Positions 23,495 to 32,084 of a stretch of DNA of 64,000 bases are shown one piece after another. Position 1 is the first letter of the stretch; each line of letters begins with the position of its first letter. The position numbers were made by a program, and so were the translations under genes. Below the pieces are notes generated by a model. The model saw only the letters and a program-made list of their open reading frames with translations, had not been told where the DNA came from and searched no databases. The stretch covers positions 1-64,000 of the forward strand of contig NZ_JBHSDY010000012.1 in NCBI RefSeq assembly GCF_042651965.1, read 5' to 3'. Source of the DNA: Castellaniella hirudinis (GTDB lineage Bacteria > Pseudomonadota > Gammaproteobacteria > Burkholderiales > Burkholderiaceae_B).

Positions 23495-24532
23495 ATGTCC
23501 ACCCAACCCCCCGTCTTCACTGATCAAGACCTGCAAGCCCGCAACACCCTGGGCCTGCCGTCGCGGGCGGCTGTGGCGGTGCTGGATGACGAATCCGCCG
23601 TCCCGGCCTTGTGCGCAGCCCTGGCCGCGAGCCAAAAAGACCAGCAAGCCGATGCCCCGCTATTCGTCCTGGGCGGCGGCAGCAACCTGGTGATCGCAGC
23701 TCGTCCGCGCCATTGCATCCTGCAGGTCGCGCTGCGCGGCATCCGCCTGTGGGATGAGACCGCCGATCATTGGATCGTCGAGGCGGCCGCAGGAGAGTCC
23801 TGGCACGGTTTTGTGGATCACTGTCTGGCCCAGGGCTGGCCGGGGCTGGAAAATCTGGCGCTGATCCCGGGGACGGTGGGGGCGGCGCCGGTGCAGAATA
23901 TCGGCGCTTACGGGCTGGAACTGGACCAGCGCCTGCATTCGGTGGTGGCCTGGGACTTGCACGCTGGGCGGGAGCGCACGCTGCTTCCAGAGGAATGCGG
24001 CTTCTCCTACCGCGACAGTCTGTTCAAGCGCGACGGGGCAGGGCGCTGGTTGATCGTGCGGGTGCGTTTTGCGCTGCCCAAGGCCTGGGTGCCACGCCTG
24101 GACTACCCGGATCTGCGCGATTTTCCCGGCCTGCGAAAAGACGATCCGCGCCGGATCTTCGACGCCGTCTGCGAGATCCGCCGCCGCAAGCTGCCTGATC
24201 CGGCGGTGCTGGGCAATGCGGGCAGCTTCTTTAAAAACCCTGTGATCGACGCTGATCAGGCGGCAGCGCTGAAACAGCGGTTCCCCGATCTGCGGACGTA
24301 TCCCCAGGCCGATGGCCGGGTCAAGCTGGCGGCCGGCTGGCTGATCGAGCAGGCGGGCTGGAAGGGGCGTCGCCTGGGGCCGGTGGGCATGCACGCGCGC
24401 CAGGCGCTGGTGCTGGTGAACCACGGCGGTGCGCAGGCAGCGGATGTGCTGGCGCTGGCGCAGGCTGTGCGCGCTGACGTGCGGATGCGATTCGGGGTCG
24501 AACTCGAGCAGGAACCCGTGATCCTGGACTGA
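23495..24532 (+). CDS. murB: UDP-N-acetylenolpyruvoylglucosamine reductase
   Basis: A 345-residue type I MurB. It reduces the enolpyruvyl group of UDP-GlcNAc-enolpyruvate with NADPH and FAD to give UDP-MurNAc in the cytoplasm. Visible are the FAD-binding strand FVLGGGSNLV near residue 55, the segment GLENLALIPGTVGAAPVQNIGAYG (cut: ALIPGTVGAAPVQNIGAYG) near 115, YRDSLFK near 165 with the active-site tyrosine/serine region, and NAGSFFKNP near 235 carrying the catalytic serine. ATG 23495 gives the standard N-terminus; the open frame to 23282 extends towards the tRNA and is not coding. It is monocistronic and ends in a bidirectional terminator shared with dapB. Confidence 0.95.
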   Translation: MSTQPPVFTDQDLQARNTLGLPSRAAVAVLDDESAVPALCAALAASQKDQQADAPLFVLGGGSNLVIAARPRHCILQVALRGIRLWDETADHWIVEAAAGESWHGFVDHCLAQGWPGLENLALIPGTVGAAPVQNIGAYGLELDQRLHSVVAWDLHAGRERTLLPEECGFSYRDSLFKRDGAGRWLIVRVRFALPKAWVPRLDYPDLRDFPGLRKDDPRRIFDAVCEIRRRKLPDPAVLGNAGSFFKNPVIDADQAAALKQRFPDLRTYPQADGRVKLAAGWLIEQAGWKGRRLGPVGMHARQALVLVNHGGAQAADVLALAQAVRADVRMRFGVELEQEPVILD

Positions 24533-24547
24533 TCCCAGCCCCAAAAA

Positions 24548-24575
24548 AAGGGCCTTCGCATCAACGAAGGCCCTT
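24548..24575. terminator. Bidirectional terminator between murB and dapB
   Basis: An 11-bp perfect stem AAGGGCCTTCG/CGAAGGCCCTT with a six-base loop, flanked on the left by an A tract that is a T run for the minus strand. It lies between two convergent genes and ends dapB transcription best; it can also end murB. Confidence 0.8.
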
Positions 24576-24605
24576 CATCTTCCAACCAGGACCAACGAGC
24601 CAACC

Positions 24606-25397
24606 TCAACTCGCCAGCACGTCCTGCATGTCGAACAGGCCGAACTCGCGGCGCGCCAGGTAGCGCGCGGCGCGCAGGCTGCCCTGGGCGTAGGAGACGC
24701 GGCTGTTGGAGCGGTGGCTGATTTCGATGCGCTCGCCGGTGCCGCAGAAATACACGGTGTGGTCGCCGACGATGTCGCCGCCGCGCAGCACGGAAAAGCC
24801 GATGTGGCCGGTCTCGCGCGCGCCGGTTTCGCCGTGGCGCGCCCAGTCGGCGATGTCGTCCAGCGGCTTGCCCCAGGCGCGCGCCACGGCCTCGCCCATG
24901 GCCAGCGCAGTGCCGGAAGGCGCATCGACCTTGTTGTGGTGGTGCGCCTCGAAGACTTCGACGTCGTAGCCGCTGTTCAGCAGCCGGGCGGCCATGTCCA
25001 GCAGCTTCAGCGTGGCGTTGACGCCCACGCTCATGTTGGGGGCGAAAACGATGGCGGTTTTCTGGGCGGCGGCGCGGATGGCCTGCTTGCCTTCGGCATC
25101 GAAGCCGGTGGTGCCGATGACGCATTTGACGCTGTGCGCGACGCAGGCATCCAGGTGGGTCAGGGTGCCCTCGGGACGGGTGAAGTCGATCAGGCAGTCG
25201 GCGCCCGCCAGGGCGTTCAGGTCGTCGGTGATGCGCACGCCGGTATCGGTGCCCAGGAACGCGCCGGCGTCCTGGCCGAGGGCGTCATGGCCGGTGCGGT
25301 CCAGCGCGACGGCCAGGGTGAGGTCCTGGGATTCCAGGACGGCCTGGATCAGCATGTGTCCCATGCGGCCCGAGGCGCCTGCGATGGCGATACGCAT
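24606..25397 (-). CDS. dapB: 4-hydroxy-tetrahydrodipicolinate reductase
   Basis: A 263-residue DapB of the diaminopimelate/lysine pathway. The N-terminal NAD(P) loop is IAGASGRMG at residues 4-12. ADCLIDFTRPEGTLTHL follows near 70, GTTGFD near 95, and the substrate-binding region has NMSVGVNATLKLLD near 130, EAHHHNKVDAPSGTA with the catalytic histidine and lysine near 155, and GHIGFSVLRGGDIVGDHTV near 200. It starts one base into the bamE stop codon (TAATG), so the two genes form an operon. It ends at the terminator shared with murB. Confidence 0.95.
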   Translation of the reverse strand: MRIAIAGASGRMGHMLIQAVLESQDLTLAVALDRTGHDALGQDAGAFLGTDTGVRITDDLNALAGADCLIDFTRPEGTLTHLDACVAHSVKCVIGTTGFDAEGKQAIRAAAQKTAIVFAPNMSVGVNATLKLLDMAARLLNSGYDVEVFEAHHHNKVDAPSGTALAMGEAVARAWGKPLDDIADWARHGETGARETGHIGFSVLRGGDIVGDHTVYFCGTGERIEISHRSNSRVSYAQGSLRAARYLARREFGLFDMQDVLAS

Positions 25398-25942
25398 TAT
25401 TCCTGACCCTCCTTCCGGGTCGTGCCGATGGGGGCGGTGTCGATGGTGGCCTGCGGCACGACGCTTTGCCCGCTGGGCGAGGCCGACGTGTCCAGGCCCG
25501 GAGACGACGCCTGTTGCGCGGCGCGTGCGGTGTCAGCGGACTGGACGGCTTCCTTGCCGCTGTCGGCCTTCTGGAAGGGCTGGCGGTCGGGCTGTTCGTC
25601 GCCCGTCCAGCGCGTCAACTGGTCATTTTCGAACCAGACGGTGAACTTGCGCAGTTCGTCCTTGCCGTAGCCGGGCTGGTTGTAATAGGGGTAGTCCCAG
25701 CGCTCGGCGTGGAAGACGTCCTGCAGCGTCGGGGTGCCCAGGATGAAGCGCACCTGGTCGCGGGTCATGCCGGTTTCAAGCTTGGCGATCTGTTCGGTGG
25801 TGATCCAGTTGCCCTGCTGGATGGTGGCCCGATAGGGGAAGCCCCAGTTGGTCGAGCCGCAGCCTGCGAGGCCCAGCGCCAGGACGCTGGCGGCCAGGCA
25901 TAAGGTCAGCCGATGGGAATGAGCGCTGGATACGATGTGCAC
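25397..25942 (-). CDS. bamE: Outer membrane protein assembly factor BamE (SmpA/OmlA lipoprotein)
   Basis: A lipoprotein of 181 residues when started at GTG 25942. The signal peptide ends in the lipobox LAGC, so the mature protein begins at the cysteine of CGSTNWGFPY. The BamE fold follows, with GNWITTEQIAKLETGMTRDQV cut to TTEQIAKLETGMTRDQV and FILGTPTLQDVFHAERWDYPYY in part as LGTPTLQDVFHAERWDYPYY. BamE is a small subunit of the BAM machine that folds beta-barrel proteins. The C-terminal 60 residues are a low-complexity extension not needed for the fold. Divergent from fur and coupled to dapB, an order common in Burkholderiales. The longer frame to 26095 overlaps the fur start and is rejected. 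Confidence 0.9.
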   Translation of the reverse strand: MHIVSSAHSHRLTLCLAASVLALGLAGCGSTNWGFPYRATIQQGNWITTEQIAKLETGMTRDQVRFILGTPTLQDVFHAERWDYPYYNQPGYGKDELRKFTVWFENDQLTRWTGDEQPDRQPFQKADSGKEAVQSADTARAAQQASSPGLDTSASPSGQSVVPQATIDTAPIGTTRKEGQE

Positions 25943-26093
25943 GAAAGTCCCCGTGATGGATACAAGGGCCGCGCATCCGCGGCCGCTAAAACCGCTATCA
26001 TAAAGGGAATTCGGAATTGCGCATGACCGCGGCTGTATGCGGGGGGTTTCCGGCCCGCTTGCCTTTCGCCGCGTTCCCCGGGATACTTCAACC

Positions 26094-26519
26094 ATGAACG
26101 ATCAGATTGAACTCAAGAACATGGGCCTGAAGGCGACGTTTCCGCGCCTGAAGATCCTCGATGTATTCCGCAAGGCGGAAACCCGTCACCACAGTGCCGA
26201 AGACGTCTATCGTGCCTTGATCGCCGAAGACGTGGACATCGGCCTGGCCACGGTGTATCGCGTGCTGACCCAATTCGAGCAGGCGGGCATTCTGCTGCGC
26301 AGCCAGTTCGACGGCGGCAAGGCCGTATTCGAACTGAACGACGGCGACCACCACGATCACCTGATCTGCACCAACTGCGGCCGGGTGGTGGAGTTTTCCG
26401 ACGCGGAAATCGAAAAGCGCCAGCATCGGATCGCCAAGGAAAACGGCTTCACGCTCGAAAGCCACAACATGATGCTCTACGGCATCTGCCCGAAGTGCTC
26501 CGCTTCTAAGAGGGCCTGA
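26094..26519 (+). CDS. fur: Ferric uptake regulator
   Basis: A 141-residue Fur. The winged-helix DNA-binding domain covers residues 1-85 (GLKATFPRLKILDVF, AEDVYRAL, GLATVYRVLTQFEQAGIL). The dimerisation and metal domain has DGDHHDHLICTNCGRVVEF with the HHDH metal site and CxxC, plus a second CPKC near the end. Fur represses iron-uptake genes when loaded with Fe(II). ATG 26094 gives the standard start MNDQIELKN. It diverges from bamE and ends in a hairpin that also covers the recN stop. Confidence 0.95.
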   Translation: MNDQIELKNMGLKATFPRLKILDVFRKAETRHHSAEDVYRALIAEDVDIGLATVYRVLTQFEQAGILLRSQFDGGKAVFELNDGDHHDHLICTNCGRVVEFSDAEIEKRQHRIAKENGFTLESHNMMLYGICPKCSASKRA

Positions 26520-26542
26520 GGAACCTCTGAAAGAGGTTCCTC
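26518..26542. terminator. Stem-loop joining the fur and recN ends
   Basis: An 11-bp perfect stem GAGGAACCTCT/AGAGGTTCCTC with a GAA loop. It begins within the fur stop codon and ends within the recN stop codon, serving both convergent genes. No T run follows on either strand, so intrinsic termination may be weak and the loop may mainly protect 3' ends. Confidence 0.5.
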
Positions 26543-28193
26543 AACCCGTCTGTCCCGACGCCAGCATTTCGCGCGCGTGCGTGCGCGTGGCATCCGTCAT
26601 CTTCAGCCCGCCCAGCATGCGGGCGATTTCCTCGGTGCGGGATTGGGCGTCCAGCGGCTGGATGGCCGACAGGGTGTGGCCCGCACGGGTGGTCTTGCTG
26701 ACCTGGAAATGCCGGGCGGCGCAGGCCGCGACCTGGGGCAGGTGGGTGACGCACAGGACCTGGTGGCGCGCGCCCAGTTCGCGCAGCAGGCGGCCGACGA
26801 CTTCGGCCACGGCGCCGCCGATGCCGGCATCCACTTCATCGAAAATCAGGGTCGGCACCCGGGCCGCCTGGCTGGCGATCACCGACAGGGCCAGGGAAAT
26901 GCGCGCCAGTTCGCCGCCGGAAGCCACGCGCGACAGCGGCCGGGGCGGGACGCCGGCGTGGCCGGCGACCAGGAATTCCACGGTTTCCAGGCCGTGCGCG
27001 GAGGGCTTGCAGTCCGCCAGGGTGATGTCGAAGACGCCGCCGTCCATGGACAGGGTCTGCATGGCGGCCGTCACCTGTCCAGCGAGCTGGACGGCCGTGG
27101 CCCGGCGGGCGGCGCCCAGGGCGCGGGCCTGTGCCATGTAATCCGATTCGGCCCGGCGGCAGGCCTGTTCCAGCGCTTCCAGGTCCTGGCCGGCTTCGGC
27201 CTGGCGTAGCTGGGTGCGCAGGGCTTCGTGGTGTTCGGCCAGGGTCTCGGGTTCGACGTGGAAGCGCCGGGCGGCCTCGAACATGCGGCCCATGCGGGCG
27301 TCGGCCTGCTCCAGCGCGGCGGGGTCGGGTTCGAGCCGGTCGGCGTAGGCGTTCAGGCCGGACACGGTTTCCGCGCACAGGATGCGGGCCGATTCCAGGG
27401 ACTGGAGGTGTTCTTCCAGCGCGGGGTCGTGGCGCGCCAGGGATTGCAGCGACTGGATTGCGGCGTGCAGGGCCTGGGCCGCCGAGCCGGATTCGCCATC
27501 CAGCGCCTCGACGGCCTGGCCGGCGCCGGCCAGCAGGGCCTGCGCGTGCGCCAGGCGGGATTGGCGGGCGCACAGGTCCGGCCATTCGCCGGGTTCGGGC
27601 GCCAGATCGTCCAGCCAGGCAACGTCGGCGGCCAGGCGTTCCAGCAGGACCGTCTGGCCGGCGGCGTCGCTGCGGGCGGCATCCAGCGCCGCTTGCGCCT
27701 GGCGCCAGTCGGTCCAGGCCTGCAGCAGGGCGCGCGCCTGATCGGCATGCCCCCCATGGGTGTCCAGCAGTTCGCGCTGGCTGGCGGCCTGCAGCAGGCT
27801 CTGGTGGGCGTGCTGGCCGTGGATGTCCACCAGCAAGGCGCCCAGGTCGCGCAACTGGCCCAGGGTGGCGGGTACGCCGTTGATCCAGGCTTTGCTGCGT
27901 CCCTGGGCGTCGATGACGCGGCGCAGGATCAGTTCCGGGCCTTCCAGGGCCTGTTCGGCCAGCCAGCCGGCGGCGGCCTCGGGCGCGTCGAAGACGGCGC
28001 TGATGTCGGCGCGCGGGACGTCCTGGCGGATCAGCGAGGCCTCGCCCCGGCCCCCCAGCGCCAGCGCCAGGGCGTCGATCAGGATCGACTTGCCGGCCCC
28101 GGTCTCGCCGGAAAACACGGTGAAGCCGGTGTCGAAGGCGATGTCGGCCTGTTCGACGATGACGAAGTCACGGATGTGCAGCGCGCGCAGCAT
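26541..28193 (-). CDS. recN: DNA repair protein RecN
   Basis: A 550-residue SMC-like ATPase used in double-strand break repair. It starts MLRALHIRDFVIVEQADI, has Walker A GETGAGKSI near residue 30, a long coiled-coil middle (about 150-350), the signature VASGGELARISLAL near 430 and Walker B TLIFDEVDAGIGG near 455, followed by VLCVTHLPQVAA. ATG 28193 gives this standard N-terminus; the open frame runs on to 29258 through the nadK region in a different frame and is not coding there. It follows nadK by 14 bp on the same strand. Confidence 0.94.
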   Translation of the reverse strand: MLRALHIRDFVIVEQADIAFDTGFTVFSGETGAGKSILIDALALALGGRGEASLIRQDVPRADISAVFDAPEAAAGWLAEQALEGPELILRRVIDAQGRSKAWINGVPATLGQLRDLGALLVDIHGQHAHQSLLQAASQRELLDTHGGHADQARALLQAWTDWRQAQAALDAARSDAAGQTVLLERLAADVAWLDDLAPEPGEWPDLCARQSRLAHAQALLAGAGQAVEALDGESGSAAQALHAAIQSLQSLARHDPALEEHLQSLESARILCAETVSGLNAYADRLEPDPAALEQADARMGRMFEAARRFHVEPETLAEHHEALRTQLRQAEAGQDLEALEQACRRAESDYMAQARALGAARRATAVQLAGQVTAAMQTLSMDGGVFDITLADCKPSAHGLETVEFLVAGHAGVPPRPLSRVASGGELARISLALSVIASQAARVPTLIFDEVDAGIGGAVAEVVGRLLRELGARHQVLCVTHLPQVAACAARHFQVSKTTRAGHTLSAIQPLDAQSRTEEIARMLGGLKMTDATRTHAREMLASGQTG

Positions 28194-28207
28194 GATGGAG
28201 GCGGAGG

Positions 28208-29110
28208 CTATTGATCGGGTTCGTCCCAGGGGTGCAGCATGCGGTTCCAGTTCAGCTTGCTGCGCAGGGTGGAGAAATAGCTGTAGCCCTGGGGGTGCAG
28301 GAAGCGGACGCGGTGCGGGCTGCGGCGCACGTCGATGCGGTCGCCTTCCTGGCAGTTGGACAGGGCCTGCATGTCGAAGTGGACGCTGGCGCCCGATTCC
28401 ACCCGGCCCAGGGCGCGGATGGTGATGTTCAGCACGCTGTCGTCGGGCAGGGTGATGGGCCGGTTCGACAGGGTCTGCGGCGCCACGGGCACCAGCACCA
28501 GGGCATTGACCTGGGGGTGCAGGATCGGCCCGCCGGCCGACAGGGCGTAGGCCGTCGATCCCGTGGGCGTGGCGATGATCAGGCCGTCGGCGCGCTGGCT
28601 GTGCATGAAGGCGCCGTTGCATTCGACGCGCAGTTCGATCATGCCGCCGCGCCCGGCGCGGTTGATGATCACGTCGTTCAGGGCCAGGCCGGAAAAGATG
28701 GTTTCGTCGCCGCGCATGACGCGGCCTTCGAGGAGCATGCGCTCGTCCTGGACGAAGGCGCCGTTCAGCACGCGGGTGATGGCTTCGTCGGCGCTGCCCA
28801 GGGGGATGTCGGTGATGAAGCCCAGGCGGCCGTGGTTGATGCCGATCATGGCCACGCCGGAGGTGGCCAGTTGCCGCGCCGCCGCCAGCATGGTGCCGTC
28901 GCCGCCCATGATGATGGCCAGGTCGGCGCGCGTGCCGATGTCCTCGTACGAGGCCAGTTGAAAGTCGGCGACGCCGGTATTGCGGCCCGTTTCGGCCTCG
29001 ATCAGGATGGTGCATCCCGCTGCGGACAGGGCCTGGCCCAGCCGGCGCAGGGGTGCGTCCATGCCGCTGTCCTGGTGGCGGCCGATCAAGGCGACGGTCT
29101 TGAAGTGCAT
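28208..29110 (-). CDS. nadK: NAD kinase
   Basis: A 300-residue ATP-dependent NAD kinase that makes NADP. The GGDGTML motif (residues 69-75) holds the catalytic aspartate, GINHGRLGFITD follows near 95, and the substrate-binding segment DGLIIATPTGSTAYALSAGGP lies near 175 (core TPTGSTAYALSAGGP). Length and order match the PpnK family. It heads a probable two-gene unit with recN and is divergent from hrcA, with a 23-bp palindrome in the spacer. Confidence 0.95.
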   Translation of the reverse strand: MHFKTVALIGRHQDSGMDAPLRRLGQALSAAGCTILIEAETGRNTGVADFQLASYEDIGTRADLAIIMGGDGTMLAAARQLATSGVAMIGINHGRLGFITDIPLGSADEAITRVLNGAFVQDERMLLEGRVMRGDETIFSGLALNDVIINRAGRGGMIELRVECNGAFMHSQRADGLIIATPTGSTAYALSAGGPILHPQVNALVLVPVAPQTLSNRPITLPDDSVLNITIRALGRVESGASVHFDMQALSNCQEGDRIDVRRSPHRVRFLHPQGYSYFSTLRSKLNWNRMLHPWDEPDQ

Positions 29111-29145
29111 GGGCGGGGAGGCTCCCGGAATTAATGGAATAATAT

Positions 29146-29168
29146 GGATACGCCCATTGGGCGTATCC
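29146..29168. promoter_or_regulatory. 23-bp palindrome between nadK and hrcA
   Basis: A perfect 10-bp inverted repeat GGATACGCCC/GGGCGTATCC with a three-base centre, in the 131-bp spacer of two divergent genes. It is not the HrcA CIRCE consensus (TTAGCACTC-N9-GAGTGCTAA). AT-rich words beside it (AATAATATGG, GATTATAGG) could be the -10 boxes of the two promoters. An operator is likelier than a terminator because it is upstream of both genes. Confidence 0.5.
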
Positions 29169-29241
29169 GCCGATTATAGGGGGATGAGGACGCGGTTGCC
29201 GATGCCGGTGGGCCGTTTTCATCCCATGCTGGACACTGGAC

Positions 29242-30255
29242 ATGGATGATCGAGCCAAGACATTGCTGAAGGCGCTGGTCGAACGCTACATCGCGGACGG
29301 CCAGCCCGTGGGGTCGCGCACGCTGTCAAAAGTCTTTGACTTGTCGCCGGCCACGATCCGCAACGTCATGGCCGACCTGGAAGACCTGGGCCTGATCCAC
29401 AGCCCGCACACCTCGGCGGGCCGCGTGCCCACGCCGCGCGGCTACCGCATGTTCGTCGACAGCCTGCTGACCGCCCAGCCGTACGCGCTCAGTCCCGACC
29501 TGTTGATCGCGGACTGCCTGCCGGCGGCCGAACCCGGCCGCGCCGTGACCGCCGCCGCTTCGCTATTGTCGAATCTGTCGCAGTTCGCGGGCGTGGTGCT
29601 CACGCCCAAGCGCACCCAGGTGTTTCGCCACATCGAATTCATCCGCCTGTCGGACCGGCGGGTGCTGCTGATCATCGTCACGCCCAACGGCGACGTGCAG
29701 AACCGCATCCTGTTCGTGTCGCGCGAATATACCGAGGTCGAACTGCTGGAGGCCTCCAATTTCTTCAACCGGCAGTTTTCCGGCAAGTCCTTTCATGCCG
29801 TGCGCCTGGCGCTGGCCGACGAACTGGCCACGCTGCGCACCGATATTTCCCGCCTGATGCAGCAGGCCGTGGACGCCGGCCTGGACACGCCGGACACGGA
29901 CGACGAGGCCGTGGTCATCTCCGGCGAAGGCAAGCTGCTGGACGTATCCGAAATGACGGCCGACATGGACCGGCTGCGCCGCCTGTTCCAGTTGTTCGAA
30001 CAAAAAACCGACCTGCTGCATCTGCTGGACGTCTCCAGCCGCGCCCAGGGCGTGCAGATCTACATCGGCGGCGATTCCCGCCTGGTGCCGCTCGAAGACG
30101 TCTCGGTCATCACCGCGCCCTACGGGGTGGACGGGCAGGTGATCGGCACGCTGGGCGTCATCGGCCCCAGCCGCATGGCCTATGACCGGGTCATTCCCAT
30201 CGTGGACATCACGGCCCGCATGCTGTCCAATGCCCTCGGCCAGGCCGCGTCCTGA
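29242..30255 (+). CDS. hrcA: Heat-inducible transcription repressor HrcA
   Basis: A 337-residue HrcA. The N-terminal winged HTH contains AKTLLKALVERYIADGQPVGS in part and LSPATIRNVMADLEDLGLI at about residues 33-51; HTSAGRVPTPRGYRMFVDSL follows (core TSAGRVPTPRGYRMFVD). The central and C-terminal GAF-like dimer domain ends IGVIGP-type, here LGVIGPSRMAYDRVI. HrcA represses chaperone genes through CIRCE elements and is kept folded by GroEL. No CIRCE is seen before grpE, dnaK or dnaJ here, which instead show sigma-32 promoters, so its main target is probably groESL elsewhere. Confidence 0.93.
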   Translation: MDDRAKTLLKALVERYIADGQPVGSRTLSKVFDLSPATIRNVMADLEDLGLIHSPHTSAGRVPTPRGYRMFVDSLLTAQPYALSPDLLIADCLPAAEPGRAVTAAASLLSNLSQFAGVVLTPKRTQVFRHIEFIRLSDRRVLLIIVTPNGDVQNRILFVSREYTEVELLEASNFFNRQFSGKSFHAVRLALADELATLRTDISRLMQQAVDAGLDTPDTDDEAVVISGEGKLLDVSEMTADMDRLRRLFQLFEQKTDLLHLLDVSSRAQGVQIYIGGDSRLVPLEDVSVITAPYGVDGQVIGTLGVIGPSRMAYDRVIPIVDITARMLSNALGQAAS

Positions 30256-30310
30256 TGCCTGCCGTGTTCCAAGAATCTCAAGTATTTCAAGCGTTTCAAG
30301 TATTTCCCTC

Positions 30311-31357
30311 ATGAGCCGTTTTCTTTCCGAAGCCCCCGATCCCCGGGCGCTGGACCCGGATGCGCCCGGACCCGAACGCGGGCCGCTGGGCGTTCTGCTG
30401 ATCAACCTGGGCACGCCTGACGCGCCGACCCCGGCGGCCGTGCGCCGCTACCTGGGCGAATTCCTGTCCGACTCCCGAGTAGTGGAGCTGCCGGCCGCGC
30501 TGTGGCAGATCATCCTGCGCCTGTTCGTGCTGACGCGTCGGCCGGCGGCCATCGCCCCGAAATACGCCCAGGTCTGGCTGGATCGGGGATCGCCCCTGCT
30601 GGTGCATAGCCAGGACCTGACGGACGCCGTGGCGGCGTCTCTGCGTGATCGGGGGCTGGACGTGCGCGTCGAGCTGGCCATGCGCTACGGCCGGCCGGCC
30701 CTGCCCGACGCGCTGGATGCGCTGCGCGCGGCCGGCTGCGGCCGCATCCTGGCGGTGCCGATGTATCCCCAGTACGCCGCCAGCACCACGGCCACGGCGG
30801 TCGATGCCGTCGCTGCGTATCTGGCCCGGCTGCGCCATCAGCCCACGCTGCGTTTCCTGGACCGTTTTCCGACGGACGATGCCTATATCGATGCGCTGCA
30901 CCGTGCGGTGCGCGCGCATTGGGATCAGGCCGGCAAGCCCGACCGGCTGCTGCTCAGTTTTCATGGCCTGCCGCAGCAGTCGGTGCGCCAGGGCGATCCT
31001 TATTTCCGCGATTGCCAGCAGACCGCCCGGGCCCTGCGCGCCCGCCTGGGCGTCGACGGCGATCGCCTGCACGTCGCCTTCCAGAGCCGCTTCGGGGCGG
31101 CGCCCTGGCTGCAGCCCTATACCCAGCCCACGCTGGAGGCCTGGGGGCGGGAAGGCGTCGGCACGGTGGATCTGATGTGTCCGGGTTTCCTGGCGGATTG
31201 CCTGGAGACGCTGGAAGAAATCGACATGGGCTGTCGCGAGGCCTTTCTGGCGGCGGGCGGCCAGACCTTCCGCTACATCCCCTGCCTGAATGCCGATCCG
31301 GCCTGGGCGCGGGATTTTGCCGGGCTGATCGCCGACAATCTGGGCGGCTGGAAGTAG
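30311..31357 (+). CDS. hemH: Ferrochelatase
   Basis: A 348-residue ferrochelatase that inserts Fe(II) into protoporphyrin IX, the last step of heme synthesis. It shows the N-terminal VLLINLGTPDAPT at about residue 30, AMRYGRPA and ILAVPMYPQYAASTT in the middle, the active-site LLLSFHGLPQQSV with its histidine near residue 216, and VDLMCPGFLADCLETLEEI near 285 with the catalytic glutamate. ATG 30311 is used; the frame continues to 30182 inside hrcA without a ribosome site. A run of short words (CAAGTATTTCAAGCGTTTCAAG) region just before the start is a minor local repeat. It lies between hrcA and grpE, a common betaproteobacterial order. Confidence 0.94.
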   Translation: MSRFLSEAPDPRALDPDAPGPERGPLGVLLINLGTPDAPTPAAVRRYLGEFLSDSRVVELPAALWQIILRLFVLTRRPAAIAPKYAQVWLDRGSPLLVHSQDLTDAVAASLRDRGLDVRVELAMRYGRPALPDALDALRAAGCGRILAVPMYPQYAASTTATAVDAVAAYLARLRHQPTLRFLDRFPTDDAYIDALHRAVRAHWDQAGKPDRLLLSFHGLPQQSVRQGDPYFRDCQQTARALRARLGVDGDRLHVAFQSRFGAAPWLQPYTQPTLEAWGREGVGTVDLMCPGFLADCLETLEEIDMGCREAFLAAGGQTFRYIPCLNADPAWARDFAGLIADNLGGWK

Positions 31358-31421
31358 CAAACCGTTGTCCCGCTGCGCCACCCGCATCCGTATGCCGGTG
31401 GTGCTCCTGCGCAGTTCAGGT

Positions 31422-31450
31422 CTTGAAGAACCGCCGCCTCATCCCCATTT
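31422..31450 (+). promoter_or_regulatory. Sigma-32 heat-shock promoter of grpE
   Basis: CTTGAAG at 31422-31428, a 14-bp spacer and CCCCATTT at 31443-31450 match the sigma-32 consensus CTTGAAA-N13/14-CCCCATNT almost exactly. The grpE start is 40 bp downstream of the -10 element. Confidence 0.85.
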
Positions 31451-31489
31451 ACCCCTTCGTTCCCTCATTTCAGCATTGGAGATTTCACC

Positions 31490-32068
31490 ATGTCGGCTCC
31501 CCAGGAAGACTTGGATCCGCAAGCCGCGCCGAGCGCCGAAGCACCCCAGGCCGAAGGCCAGAAGCCGGCGGATGCCGCCGCTGAGCCCGTCGCCGCCCAA
31601 CCGGGCGAGGACCTCGCCGCGCTGCTGGACGAAGCCCAGAAGCAGGTCGCTGATTACCACGACCAGTTGCTGCGCGCGCACGCCGAAGTCGAGAACGTCC
31701 GCCGCCGCGCCCAGGACGATGTGTCCAAAGCCCGCAAGTTCGGGACGGAATCCTTCGCCGAGAGCCTGATCCCCGTGCGCGACAGCCTGGAGGCCGCGCT
31801 GGCCCAGGAAAACCAGACCGCCGAGGACTGGCGCAGCGGCGTCGAGGCCACCTTGCGGCAACTGAACACCGCCTTCGAACGCAACCAGATGCGCGAGATC
31901 GCCCCGGCGCCCGGCGAGACCTTCGACCCGCACCGCCATCAGGCGATTTCCAACGTGCCTTCGGAACATCCCCAGGGCGCTGTCGCCCAGACGCTGCAAA
32001 AGGGCTACCTGATCGCCGACCGCGTGTTGCGTCCGGCGCTGGTCATGGTCTCGGCCGGCCCGGCCTGA
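31490..32068 (+). CDS. grpE: Nucleotide exchange factor GrpE
   Basis: A 192-residue co-chaperone that releases ADP from DnaK. The N-terminal 45 residues are an Ala/Pro/Glu-rich flexible arm. A coiled coil covers about 45-110 (LLRAHAEVENVRRRAQDDV, KFGTESFAESLIPVRDSLE), and the C-terminal beta domain ends FDPHRHQAISNVPSEHPQG and YLIADRVLRPALVMVS. It is preceded by a sigma-32 promoter and followed 100 bp later by dnaK with its own sigma-32 promoter. Confidence 0.94.
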   Translation: MSAPQEDLDPQAAPSAEAPQAEGQKPADAAAEPVAAQPGEDLAALLDEAQKQVADYHDQLLRAHAEVENVRRRAQDDVSKARKFGTESFAESLIPVRDSLEAALAQENQTAEDWRSGVEATLRQLNTAFERNQMREIAPAPGETFDPHRHQAISNVPSEHPQGAVAQTLQKGYLIADRVLRPALVMVSAGPA

Positions 32069-32084
32069 AGGCATCCGCCCGGGT

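Noticed and set aside
28211..29134. 307-residue plus-strand frame opposite nadK
   Set aside because: A mirror frame of a high-GC gene; nadK motifs on the minus strand are unambiguous.
29146..29168. CIRCE element for HrcA
   Set aside because: The palindrome has a different sequence and a three-base centre, while CIRCE has a nine-base spacer.
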